Shown piece by piece: positions 35,612-45,157 of a stretch of DNA of 64,000 nucleotides. The translations under genes were made by a program, and so were the position numbers. Position 1 is the first letter of the stretch; each line of letters begins with the position of its first letter. The notes beneath the pieces were generated by a model, which saw only the letters and a program-made list of their open reading frames with translations, was not told the origin of the DNA and did no database searches. Origin of the DNA: Pseudomonas sp. TNT3 (GTDB lineage Bacteria; Pseudomonadota; Gammaproteobacteria; Pseudomonadales; Pseudomonadaceae); the NCBI RefSeq assembly GCF_010095445.2, contig NZ_WFGV02000015.1, positions 1-64,000 of the forward strand, written 5' to 3'.

Positions 35612-35715
35612 TCTGTAGGAGCGAGCTTGCTCGCGATGGTCGCTAACGATAACGCTGGGTGTCTGAATGCCCGCGGTGTCTGGACCACCTTCGCGAGCAA
35701 GCTCGCTCCTACAGA
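35612..35715. repeat. REP doublet, family B
   Basis: TCTGTAGGAGCGAGCTTGCT.. (35612-35636) and its perfect inverse (35691-35715), with a 54-base loop, lie between the MBL-fold gene and the SDR gene, both on the minus strand. Confidence 0.85.
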
Positions 35716-35751
35716 TTCAAGGGCACTCGCTAAAACCTGCGATACAGCCCA

Positions 35752-36633
35752 TCACCACTTCATCTCGCCCTTCGCGACTTTCGCGCTCAGCTCCAGCGAG
35801 CTTTCTTCACCCAGTGTCGGGTAGCGCTTTTTCATCGCGGCGATCAGTGCGGTCGAATCTTTTGCCTTGGCGGTTTCCTCATCGAAGGCCTTGATGTAAT
35901 CGGCAGTGAATTGCACTGCAGCCAGTGAGCGAGTGCTCTCACCGAGGTAATGGCCCGGCACGATGGTTTTCGGATTCAGGGTTTCGATGGCGTGCAGCGT
36001 AGCCAACCAATCGGCATGGGACGCTGCGGTTTGGGTATCGGCCATCCAGACGTGAATGTTTTGCGCAACCACCACGCCACCCACCACAGCCTTGATCGAC
36101 GGGATCCACACAAAACTGCGATCCGGTTGTTTGCCATCCAGACCCAGCACCTGCAACTTCTGCCCCTCAAGCATCAGGCTGTCACCCTCGAGAACGCCCG
36201 GCACAATGGTTTTGGCCGGCGCGTCGGCGCCCATTTTCGGCCCCCAGTACGCGAGTTTGCCGTCGACGGTTTTTTTGATGTGATCCACGGTCGGTTGCGA
36301 CGCGAGTACCTTGGCGTTGGGGAACGCAGTCGTCAGGGTGTCGAGGCCGAAGTAGTAATCCGGGTCACCGTGGCTGATGTAAATCGTGGTGAGTTGTTTG
36401 CCGCTGGCGCGGATTTTCTCGACCACTTGCTTGGCCTGGGATTGGCCGAACTGGGCATCCACCAGGATCGCGTCCTTCTCGCCACTGACCAGCACCGAGG
36501 TCACCGGGAAAATGGCCTTGTCGCCTGGGTTGTAGACATCCAGGGTCAGGGTCGAAGCCGCTGTCGCATGGGCGGCAAAGCCAAACACGGCCGTTGCCAG
36601 CAAAATACGTTTGAGAGAAGTGAAGCCGATCAT
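35752..36633 (-). CDS. Periplasmic MBL-fold protein with altered metal motif
   Basis: This 293-residue protein has a Sec signal peptide (cleaved after about AAHATA, residue 25) and a metallo-beta-lactamase fold (ILVDAQFGQSQAKQVVEKI; VPGHYLGESTRSLAA). The usual HxHxDH motif is replaced by H88-G-D-P-D-Y93, so two of four first-site metal ligands are changed (His to Asp and His to Tyr). It may bind metal differently, or not be a hydrolase. GGAG precedes the ATG. It is divergent from a LysR gene at 36757 that probably controls it. Confidence 0.85.
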   Translation of the reverse strand: MIGFTSLKRILLATAVFGFAAHATAASTLTLDVYNPGDKAIFPVTSVLVSGEKDAILVDAQFGQSQAKQVVEKIRASGKQLTTIYISHGDPDYYFGLDTLTTAFPNAKVLASQPTVDHIKKTVDGKLAYWGPKMGADAPAKTIVPGVLEGDSLMLEGQKLQVLGLDGKQPDRSFVWIPSIKAVVGGVVVAQNIHVWMADTQTAASHADWLATLHAIETLNPKTIVPGHYLGESTRSLAAVQFTADYIKAFDEETAKAKDSTALIAAMKKRYPTLGEESSLELSAKVAKGEMKW

Positions 36634-36756
36634 GTGTTGCTCCGTTGTCGATGGCCTGGCTTGGCCGGTGCCGTGCAGGGAACAGAGCTTAGTTGCCTGA
36701 CTCAGTACAAAAAATGCGATGCTGATACATAGTTTGTTTCTGAAATCGGGCAAATC

Positions 36757-37662
36757 ATGGATCGTCTTCAAGCAATGCGTGTTTTCGTCACGGTGGTCGA
36801 CCTTGGCAGTCAGTCCGCCGCCGCCGATCATCTGGACCTGTCGCGGCCAGTGGTGTCGCGCTATCTGGCTGAGCTGGAGGATTGGGTCGGCGCGCGCCTG
36901 ATGCACCGCACCACGCGCAAATTGAGCCTGACCGCCGCCGGCAGCGAGGTCCTGCCTCGTTGTCGGCAATTGCTCGACCTGTCCAGCGACATGCAAGCCT
37001 CTGTCAGCGAGCCGGACGATGCACCTCGCGGCTCGCTGCGCATCAGTGTCAGTACTTCATTCGGCCAGGCGCAACTGGCGGACGCGATGGCTGCCTATGT
37101 CAAGCGCTACCCCGGCGTCAGCATCGACATGCAGATGCTCGACCGCACGGTGAACCTGGTGGATGAGCGGATCGACCTGGCCATTCGCACCAGCAATGAC
37201 CTGGACCCCAATTTGATTGCCCGACGGCTCACCGTCTGTCGCTCGGTGATCTGCGCCTCTGCGGACTACCTGCGCGAGCACCCCGCGCCCCAGCGAGTCG
37301 AGGACCTCAGCCAACACAATTGCCTGACCCATTCCTATTTTGGCAAAAGCCTGTGGCATTTCGAGCAGGACGGTGAGCCGGTGTCGGTGCCGGTGCAAGG
37401 CAACATCAGCGCCAACGAAGCCAGCACGCTGCTGCGCGCCACCCTGGCAGGCGCCGGAATCGCGATGCTGCCGACTTATCAGGCCGGCGTGCACATTCAC
37501 AGCGGTGAGCTGATTCGCCTGTTGCCCCAGGCCGAGCCCCGACAGATGAACATCTACGCGGTGTATGCCTCACGCAAACACATGCCGGCAACGCTGCGCA
37601 GCCTGCTGGATTTTCTGGTGCTGAGGTTTCCGCAAGAGCCCGAGTGGGATGTGGGCCTTTGA
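36757..37662 (+). CDS. LysR-family regulator
   Basis: This 301-residue regulator has a typical N-terminal winged helix (LQAMRVFVTVVDLGSQSAAA, then SRPVVSRYLAELEDWVGARL) and a PBP2-like effector domain (LRISVSTSFGQAQLADAMAA; DERIDLAIRTSNDLDP). This is the AaeR/PA2433-like group with many toxic-compound and detoxification targets. It is divergent from the MBL-fold gene across 123 bases and is its likely regulator. Confidence 0.9.
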   Translation: MDRLQAMRVFVTVVDLGSQSAAADHLDLSRPVVSRYLAELEDWVGARLMHRTTRKLSLTAAGSEVLPRCRQLLDLSSDMQASVSEPDDAPRGSLRISVSTSFGQAQLADAMAAYVKRYPGVSIDMQMLDRTVNLVDERIDLAIRTSNDLDPNLIARRLTVCRSVICASADYLREHPAPQRVEDLSQHNCLTHSYFGKSLWHFEQDGEPVSVPVQGNISANEASTLLRATLAGAGIAMLPTYQAGVHIHSGELIRLLPQAEPRQMNIYAVYASRKHMPATLRSLLDFLVLRFPQEPEWDVGL

Positions 37663-37667
37663 GGATT

Positions 37668-37751
37668 AAAAGATCGCAGCCTGCGGCAGCTCCTACAGGT
37701 TTGAATTGTACTTCGGTCCAATGTAGGAGCTGCCGCAGGCTGCGATCTTTT
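37668..37751 (+). terminator. REP doublet (family D) with perfect 30-bp arms after LysR gene
   Basis: Arms 37668-37697 and 37722-37751 (AAAAGATCGCAGCCTGCGGC.. and exact inverse) with a 24-base loop follow the LysR stop by five bases; the second arm ends CTTTT. It probably ends transcription. Confidence 0.8.
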
Positions 37752-37807
37752 GATCTTGATCTATGCTGAAAGTAATACCCATGGGTATTCGTTCAGAGGT
37801 CAACGCC

Positions 37808-37984
37808 ATGAACATCAAAACAAGAAGATACCTCGCCATTTTCGTCACCTGCGCAGCGACGCTGGCGCTTTATGGCACCGCTGCCTGGCGGGTCGAACAG
37901 CTGCGGCAACTGCCCCGCGAATACGCGAGTTGTAATTTCGAGCGCTGCATTCCCCACAACGCGACCCTCAACGCCCTTCGCTAG
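37808..37984 (+). CDS. Small single-pass membrane or exported protein, 58 aa
   Basis: This 58-residue protein (MNIKTRRYLAIFVTCAATLA) has a basic N-terminus and one hydrophobic helix at about 8-24, followed by a short hydrophilic tail with two cysteines (SCNFERCIPHNATLN) that could form a disulfide outside the cytoplasm. AGAGG lies eight bases before the ATG. Its stop is nine bases from the stop of the convergent pobR. Codon use fits the genome. Function is unknown. Confidence 0.55.
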   Translation: MNIKTRRYLAIFVTCAATLALYGTAAWRVEQLRQLPREYASCNFERCIPHNATLNALR

Positions 37985-37993
37985 CGAAAGGGG

Positions 37994-38890
37994 TCAGGTG
38001 TCGCTGTCCTGATCGGCCTTCAAACGGTCGCGAAACGCTTTGGGTGAGATCCCGACCCTGCGCCGAAACAGACGCGTGAAGTTGGTCGGATCGGAAAACC
38101 CCAACACATCGGACATTTCATAAATGGTCATGCTGGTATAGGTCAGCAGGCGCTTGGCCTCCAGCAGTTGCCGTTCGTGCATGATCTGCAACGCCGGTTG
38201 TCCCGCCAGCTCGCGGCAGGTGCCGTTGAGGTGGGACACGGAAATTCCCAGCCGATGCGCCAGGTCTTCAACCTTGACGTGCTGGCGATACGTCTCTTCC
38301 ACCAACTGGATAAAACCATTGAGGTATTCCCGCGCGCGCTGCGGACGCTGGCTGGCGGAACGCCGCTGCAACGCCTGCCGGCTGGCCCATACCAGGATCA
38401 CGCTGACCAGCGAATGCATGAGCATTTCGCGCGCCGGTTGATGGCCGGTGTATTCGTCCTGCAATGCTGAAAACAGGCTGTTGAGGTAATCGCTGTCCTT
38501 GCCTGCCGGATAACTGTCGGCGTGGGCCAACGCCTGGAGGGAATTGCCCAGCTGTGCTTGCAGATGACTGAGCAACGGCGCGGCCAGCGTCACGACAAAC
38601 CCTTCGACGTCTTCGGAAAACCGGAAGCCGTGTACCGATAAGGGCGGCAGGATCTGGATCGCCGGTTCAGTGAGTTTTGTGCGTTTGCCTTCGATTTCAA
38701 GCTCTGCCTGACCTTTGAAAACGAAGAGCAACTGGCATAAATCGGCGTGGCGGTGGGGTTTGATCTCCCACTGATGTTCACGGCTGCGTCTGGAAATGGT
38801 TTCACAGTGCAGCAAGTCAGGTGTTGGCCAGTCCAGGCTTTCTCCGTAAAGCTTGAACACCGGTATAGAAGGCAGGGCAGGCTTGTTCAT
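37994..38890 (-). CDS. pobR: AraC-family regulator PobR of 4-hydroxybenzoate hydroxylase
   Basis: This 298-residue regulator has an N-terminal cupin-type sensing domain (about 40-130: HQWEIKPHRHADLCQLLFVF) and a C-terminal AraC DNA-binding domain (VKVEDLAHRLGISVSHLNGT; MSDVLGFSDPTNFTRLFRRR). It is divergent from pobA across 179 bases, the arrangement of AraC-type pobR in Pseudomonas, which activates pobA with 4-hydroxybenzoate. The ATG at 38890 begins MNKPALPSIPVFKLYG; its ribosome-binding site is weak. Confidence 0.92.
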   Translation of the reverse strand: MNKPALPSIPVFKLYGESLDWPTPDLLHCETISRRSREHQWEIKPHRHADLCQLLFVFKGQAELEIEGKRTKLTEPAIQILPPLSVHGFRFSEDVEGFVVTLAAPLLSHLQAQLGNSLQALAHADSYPAGKDSDYLNSLFSALQDEYTGHQPAREMLMHSLVSVILVWASRQALQRRSASQRPQRAREYLNGFIQLVEETYRQHVKVEDLAHRLGISVSHLNGTCRELAGQPALQIMHERQLLEAKRLLTYTSMTIYEMSDVLGFSDPTNFTRLFRRRVGISPKAFRDRLKADQDSDT

Positions 38891-39048
38891 AACTTCAATC
38901 AGGCCTCGGAGATGTGGCGGGCGATAATCGCACCGATTGGCAGAATGTACAGGTTTCAGCTCAGTTTTCCCCTTCAATTGACCGACTCGCAAGTGAAAAA
39001 TGCAAGCACTCGATCCATAAAAATCATTCACCGGCCCTGGTCGCGTGA

Positions 39049-40263
<1,215 letters not shown>

Positions 40264-40340
40264 CTTGCTATCGACTTACACTGCGAGCATCCCCGCGGGT
40301 CTTGCGGCTTGCGGGTCATTCACTGCCCGCAGGTTTTACC

Positions 40341-41858
40341 GTGACCAATCTCAAGCAGCCGGAAACGCCCAAACCGGCCATTAAAAGCGTGCTGATTGCC
40401 CTGATGCTGGCGATTTTCCTCAGCGCACTGGATCAGACCATCGTGGCGGTCTCGATGCCCGCCATCTCCGCGCAATTCAAGGACGTCTCGCTGCTGGCCT
40501 GGGTGATTTCCGGCTACATGGTGGCGATGACAGTGGCCGTGCCGATCTACGGCAAACTCGGCGACCTGTACGGCCGGCGCAAGTTGATGCTGTTCGGCAT
40601 GGGATTGTTCACGCTGGCGTCGTTGTTTTGCGGCATGGCCCAGAGCATGGAGCAACTGGTGCTGGCGCGGATTCTTCAGGGCATCGGCGCCGGCGGGATG
40701 GTGTCGGTCAGCCAGGCGATCATCGGCGACATCGTGCCGCCTCGCGAGCGCGGTCGCTACCAGGGTTATTTCAGCAGCATGTACGCCGTGGCCAGCGTGG
40801 CCGGTCCGGTGCTGGGTGGCTACATGACCGAGTACCTGTCATGGCGCTGGGTGTTTTTGATCAACTTGCCGCTGGGATTGATCGCGTGGCTGGTGGCCCA
40901 TCGCACGCTGGTCGGGTTACCGGTACCACAACGCAAACCGATCATCGATTACCTCGGCACCGTGCTGATGATCATCGGTTTGACCGCGTTACTGCTGGGC
41001 ATCACCCAGGTAGGTCAGGGTTATGCGTGGCGCAGCAGCGAAGTGACCGGTCTGCTCGGTTGTGCGGTGCTGGTGTTGGCGCTGTTCGTCTGGCACGAAC
41101 GCCGGGCGCGGGAGCCGTTGCTGCCGATGCATCTGTTTGCCAACCGCACCGCGATCCTCTGCTGGTGCACGATTTTCTTTACCAGTTTTCAGGCGATCTC
41201 GTTGATCGTACTGATGCCACTGCGCTTCCAGAGCGTCACCGGCGCCGGGGCAGACAGCGCGGCCTTGCACCTGTTACCACTGGCGATCGGCTTGCCAATT
41301 GGTGCTTATTTCGCCGGACGCCGGACCTCGGTGACCGGTCGCTACAAACCAATGATCCTGGGCGGCGCCGCGCTCATGCCGATCTCGATCGTCGGCATGG
41401 CCCTGAGCCCTCCGCAGGCGATGATGTGGAGCAGCCTGTTCATGGTGCTCAGCGGGATTGCCAGTGGCATGCAGTTCCCCACCTCATTGGTCGGAACGCA
41501 GAACTCGGTGGAACAACGGGACATCGGCGTCGCCACCAGCACCACCAACCTGTTTCGCTCCCTCGGCGGCGCCGTGGGTGTGGCGTTAATGTCGGCGCTG
41601 CTGCTGGCCTTGTTGCAGGATTCGAATTTCGCCCACCTGGCCGGCTCCACGCTGATCACTGAAGGTCATTCGGGGAATGTCTTGCTCGATGGCTTGAACG
41701 CCGCGCCGGGTGAGGCGCAGGACGCCTTGCGTGCAGAGTTGCTGATGACGTTTCAGCATTTGCTGCTGGTGAGTGCAGCGGTGTCGTTGCTGGGGTTGGC
41801 GGCGGCGATTGCCATGCCGAACGCGGTGTTGCGGGGGCGTGAGGATAAGGTTCGCTGA
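40341..41858 (+). CDS. DHA2-family (14-TM) drug/H+ antiporter, EmrB/QacA type
   Basis: This 505-residue inner-membrane exporter has 14 predicted helices. The DHA2 signatures are present: LDQTIVAVSMPAISAQF in helix 1 and GNLGDLYGRRK-type motif A as YGKLGDLYGRRKLMLFGM. It starts at GTG 40341 with AGG upstream; the TTG at 40302 is less likely. It begins 77 bases after pobA on the same strand and may be co-expressed as an aromatic-acid exporter, but no membrane-fusion partner (EmrA) is next to it. The substrate is unknown. Confidence 0.9.
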   Translation: MTNLKQPETPKPAIKSVLIALMLAIFLSALDQTIVAVSMPAISAQFKDVSLLAWVISGYMVAMTVAVPIYGKLGDLYGRRKLMLFGMGLFTLASLFCGMAQSMEQLVLARILQGIGAGGMVSVSQAIIGDIVPPRERGRYQGYFSSMYAVASVAGPVLGGYMTEYLSWRWVFLINLPLGLIAWLVAHRTLVGLPVPQRKPIIDYLGTVLMIIGLTALLLGITQVGQGYAWRSSEVTGLLGCAVLVLALFVWHERRAREPLLPMHLFANRTAILCWCTIFFTSFQAISLIVLMPLRFQSVTGAGADSAALHLLPLAIGLPIGAYFAGRRTSVTGRYKPMILGGAALMPISIVGMALSPPQAMMWSSLFMVLSGIASGMQFPTSLVGTQNSVEQRDIGVATSTTNLFRSLGGAVGVALMSALLLALLQDSNFAHLAGSTLITEGHSGNVLLDGLNAAPGEAQDALRAELLMTFQHLLLVSAAVSLLGLAAAIAMPNAVLRGREDKVR

Positions 41859-41863
41859 CAGCA

Positions 41864-41967
41864 AAAAGATCGTCCGAACGCGGCCCGAGCCTGCGGCAGC
41901 TCCTACAGGGGAACGCATTCCAATGTAGAAGCTGCCGCAGGCTCGGGCCGCGTTCGGACGATCTTTT
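41864..41967 (+). terminator. Extended REP hairpin with 44-bp arms after the exporter gene
   Basis: Arms 41864-41907 and 41924-41967 are inverted copies with one mismatch and a 16-base loop. It is a family D element in which both arms carry the same extra GTCCGAACGCGGCCCGAG block between the AAAAGATC end and the CCTGCGGCAGCTCC part. The second arm ends CTTTT. It lies between convergent genes and probably terminates both. Confidence 0.85.
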
Positions 41968-41986
41968 GATCTTTGCCCTTAAACCA

Positions 41987-42835
41987 TCAAGGGCTGTAAT
42001 ACCCCACAGCCACCAGGAAATGCCCGACCTTCTTCAGGTAGGCATGCTTGGCCTCAACCTTCCCGGTCACCGGGTTCTTCCATTTATATTCATATTCACC
42101 GTAATCCTGCTTGGCGATCAGCGCCAAAATCGGTTCGCCCACCGGTTTACCGTCGGGGTCCTTGATCTTGCTGAAATCGGTGTTGATCAATCGCAGGTTG
42201 GTGCCGTGGGCGACATAGCGCTGGGTGTCCAGGTCCACCACGAAGACATACAGGTCATCCTGCAAGTAACCGCCCTTGAGGGAGTTGATCGCGGTCAGCG
42301 TGCCCTTCTCGTCCTTGGCCAGGTCGCCTGCTGCTTTGTTCAGCAACGCCATGGCTTGTTCCGCCGACGCTCTTGGCAGGTAGTAACCCACCGCGAGAAT
42401 GCGCTGGCCGATCCTCTGGTAGTAGACGTGCTTGCGCTCGACCTTGCCGTCGGTCCAGTTCTGCCAGCGATACTCGGCCTGCTGGATGCCATTGCCTTCA
42501 GGCACTCTCAAGGCGTCCTTGAAGGCTTTCTGCAAGTCCGGGCCGAGGACATCTGACACATCTCGACCAATCAACGCTGAAGACGGACCACCGCTGGCGA
42601 GCATCACGCCCTTGGTGTCGACCACAAAGACATAACGGTCCTTGTCGACAAACTCACCCTGGCGGCTGAACGCGGCGAAGGCCTTGTCGCCATTATCGTG
42701 GTAGTAGGCCAGGGCCTTTTCCAGCAAGGCGATGGCGGCCTTGCTGTCGTCTTTTTCTGTACCTGCAGCGTGTGCCTGACTCAAGCCGAGTAACAGCAGA
42801 GCCCCCAGCAACGCCAATCTATGCAAAACCCCCAT
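41987..42835 (-). CDS. Free-standing periplasmic tandem-Cache domain protein
   Basis: This 282-residue protein has a Sec signal (1-23, ends SQAHA) and two Cache-like sensor domains, residues about 30-150 and 155-282. The repeats share a core: YVFVVDTKGVMLASGG and YVFVVDLDTQRYVAHGT, then QRILAVGYYLPR and HFLVAVGYYSP. No membrane anchor or output domain (kinase, GGDEF, MCP) is present. It may be a soluble ligand binder that works with a separate receptor. GAGGGA precedes the ATG. The family often carries the label cache domain-containing protein; the ligand is unknown. Confidence 0.85.
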   Translation of the reverse strand: MGVLHRLALLGALLLLGLSQAHAAGTEKDDSKAAIALLEKALAYYHDNGDKAFAAFSRQGEFVDKDRYVFVVDTKGVMLASGGPSSALIGRDVSDVLGPDLQKAFKDALRVPEGNGIQQAEYRWQNWTDGKVERKHVYYQRIGQRILAVGYYLPRASAEQAMALLNKAAGDLAKDEKGTLTAINSLKGGYLQDDLYVFVVDLDTQRYVAHGTNLRLINTDFSKIKDPDGKPVGEPILALIAKQDYGEYEYKWKNPVTGKVEAKHAYLKKVGHFLVAVGYYSP

Positions 42836-42956
42836 CGTGCTTCCCTCGTTCCTGTTGGTGTTTCAAGAGCGTAGACGGGATGGGGATATGTAGGAGTATT
42901 CAGGAAAACATGGAGGGCTTGATGGCGCGAGGATGTGTTGCTCGAGTGAGCTTTTC

Positions 42957-43085
42957 GTGGCGAGCGAGCTTGCTCGCGCTGGGAGGCGAAGCCTCCCCAA
43001 ATCATTCACCCCGGCTCTTAAGCTAAACCGCAGTGATTGATTGGCGACTGCTGCGCAGTCGAGCGCGAGCAAGCTCGCTCGCCAC
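42957..43085. repeat. REP doublet, family C, with nested palindromes
   Basis: GTGGCGAGCGAGCTTGCTCG.. (42957-42980) and its perfect inverse (43062-43085), with a smaller GGAGGCGAAGCCTCC hairpin and a GACTGCTGCGCAGTC palindrome between. It fills most of the gap between the Cache protein and coiled-coil protein genes. Confidence 0.85.
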
Positions 43086-43130
43086 AACAAGCTCTCTCGC
43101 CACAAAGAGCCCTTTTTCAAACCCCGATTT

Positions 43131-44003
43131 TTATGGCCGCGCGTTAAGCTGCTTTGACAGCGTCTGGATCTGCGCCTGCAACGTGTTGATATTGCGGCTG
43201 ACCTGACTGCGGAAGGCATCGAATTCCGCTGTGTTGCCACCCGAAGCCGCGGCCGGACGATTGTCCTGCTCGCTTTTGAGCACAATCATGTCCTGTTCCA
43301 GGCGCTCGATCGCCGCACTCGGGTTGCCTTGCTTCTTCAGCGCCGCGATATCGGCGCCAAGGCTTTTGAGCTGCGCATCGATTTTGCTGGTGTCAGCCGG
43401 TGCGCTCTTCAGAGCGGCCAATTCGCTGCTCAACGTTTTGAGCTGAGCCTGCAATTGTGTATTGAGGGTTTGTTGCTCGGTAAACAGCGTGGTGGCCTGC
43501 GCCAGACGCTTATCCTGCTCGGCGGTTTGCGCCGTCATCTGGGCCAGGCGCTTGTCCAGGTCCGAGGTTTGACCGACAACACCTTGCTGCTGTTTGCCCT
43601 GATCCTGAAGTTTGCTTTCCAGCTGCTTGATCTGCAGCTTCAACGCTTCGCTATCGCTGGAGACATTGGTCTGGCTGGCGACCACCTTGCCGGAGATATC
43701 CTGCAAGCGCCCCGCCGCCTCTTCACTGATGCGCGCGAAACTTTCCTGGGTCGCCACCAACTGCTGCTCCATCAGCGAAATCTGCTGGAAGCTCCACCAG
43801 GCAAGGCCGGCGAACGCAAAGAACAAGGCACCGACCAACGCCCACAGCGGACCGGTGCTCGGTCCCTTGACCTTGACCACAGGCGCCGGGCGCGAATGCA
43901 CCGAGTGGCGAGCGGCGGGTACAAAATCATCGTCATCGAGGCTGTCGGCACGCAGGCTCGGTACATCATCGAAGTCGTCGTTGGCATCGTTACGCATGGA
44001 CAT
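43131..44003 (-). CDS. Single-pass membrane protein with long periplasmic coiled coil
   Basis: This 290-residue protein has an acidic cytoplasmic N-terminus (about 1-45; ANDDFDDVPSLRADSLDDDD), one membrane helix (about 50-72; WALVGALFFAFAGLAWWSF) and a long periplasmic coiled coil (about 75-290; repeated Q/L/K heptads such as QLESKLQDQGKQQQG and LAQMTAQTAEQDKRL). The architecture recalls envelope-spanning scaffold or cell-division adaptor proteins. AAGG lies eight bases before the ATG at 44003. It has its own transcription unit, 107 bases from the epimerase gene. Function is unknown. Confidence 0.85.
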   Translation of the reverse strand: MSMRNDANDDFDDVPSLRADSLDDDDFVPAARHSVHSRPAPVVKVKGPSTGPLWALVGALFFAFAGLAWWSFQQISLMEQQLVATQESFARISEEAAGRLQDISGKVVASQTNVSSDSEALKLQIKQLESKLQDQGKQQQGVVGQTSDLDKRLAQMTAQTAEQDKRLAQATTLFTEQQTLNTQLQAQLKTLSSELAALKSAPADTSKIDAQLKSLGADIAALKKQGNPSAAIERLEQDMIVLKSEQDNRPAAASGGNTAEFDAFRSQVSRNINTLQAQIQTLSKQLNARP

Positions 44004-44110
44004 TGAGTCAACCTTTGTGAAACGCGGTGATGGCTTGATGCGCCGCAGTATAACCCCCACGGCCGCATCGATTGACCCTGAACCCCCAACTCGGTTCAGT
44101 GACGGGTCTG

Positions 44111-45103
44111 TCAGTGAAGATCCTGAGCCTTCCACCAGCCACAGAATTCATCGAGTGCCGTCCAGAGACTGACTTTCGGATCGTAATCCAGATAATGCCG
44201 GGCGCGGCTGATGTCCAGAGTGAAATTTTTGTTCATCACCTGCATGCCCAATCGCGACAAGGTCGGCTCGGGACGGCCCGGCCACAGCTTGCAAACGCCT
44301 TCATTAAGCGCCGCCACGCTGTAGGCCAAACCGTAGGAACGGTAGCGGGTAACCTGTGGGACTTCCATCTTGCGCATCACGTAATTGACCACATCCCACA
44401 ACGGAACCGGCGTTCCGTTGCTGATGTTGTACGCCTTGCCCAACGCCGAGCCACTGGCCAGCAGACTGCTGAGCAAGGCTTCGTTGAGGTTTTGCACGCT
44501 GGTGAAATCGACCTTGTTCAGGCCATTGCCCACGATAGACAAACGTCCTTTGCGCTGCATTTTCAGCAGGCGCGGGAAGATGCTCATGTCACCCGCACCG
44601 GTCACGAATCGGGGGCGCAGGGCCAGGGTTTCGAGGCCGAACTCCTGGGCACCGAAGACCTTTTGTTCCGCCAGGTATTTAGTGGCGGCATAAGGGTGCT
44701 TGAAGCGCTTGGGGACTTGCTCTTCGGTCAATCCCAAATGATCGCGGCCATCGAAGTAGATCGACGGCGAAGACAAATGCACCAATCGCCGGACCCGTTG
44801 TTTCAGGCAGGCTTCGACCACGTTTTCAGTGACCTGGACGTTGCCTTGGTGAAAGTCCTGATAGCGCCCCCATAAGCCCACTGCGCCGGCACAGTGAACG
44901 ACGGCTTCGACATCGGAGCACAAATCGCGGGCCAGTTCCGGGTCACTCAAGTCGCCCTGGATGAACTCGGCGCCACGACGCACCAGGTGTTCGACGCTTT
45001 CGGCCCGGCGACCGTTGACCCGCACGTCCAGGCCTTGCTCCAGGGCAAAACGCGCAAAGCGTCCGCCAATGAAGCCGCTTGCGCCGGTGACCAGAATTTT
45101 CAT
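44111..45103 (-). CDS. NAD-dependent epimerase/dehydratase (extended SDR)
   Basis: This 330-residue extended short-chain dehydrogenase has GASGFIGGRFA (NAD-binding GxxGxxG), a DLSDPELARD acidic site, and the catalytic YAATK pair in HPYAATKYLAEQ. It resembles dihydroflavonol reductase/3-beta-HSD-like epimerases. Its product could be a sugar-, steroid- or aldehyde-linked metabolite; no operon partner clarifies this. GGAG precedes the ATG. Confidence 0.88.
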   Translation of the reverse strand: MKILVTGASGFIGGRFARFALEQGLDVRVNGRRAESVEHLVRRGAEFIQGDLSDPELARDLCSDVEAVVHCAGAVGLWGRYQDFHQGNVQVTENVVEACLKQRVRRLVHLSSPSIYFDGRDHLGLTEEQVPKRFKHPYAATKYLAEQKVFGAQEFGLETLALRPRFVTGAGDMSIFPRLLKMQRKGRLSIVGNGLNKVDFTSVQNLNEALLSSLLASGSALGKAYNISNGTPVPLWDVVNYVMRKMEVPQVTRYRSYGLAYSVAALNEGVCKLWPGRPEPTLSRLGMQVMNKNFTLDISRARHYLDYDPKVSLWTALDEFCGWWKAQDLH

Positions 45104-45157
45104 GTAGAGCTCCGATGTGTTTCGTTTTGCGTAATGCGTGTGTCTTGACGCTGCCCG

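Noticed and set aside
36634..36996. 121-codon extension of the MBL protein
   Set aside because: The signal peptide and ribosome-binding site are at 36633; the extension overlaps the divergent LysR gene.
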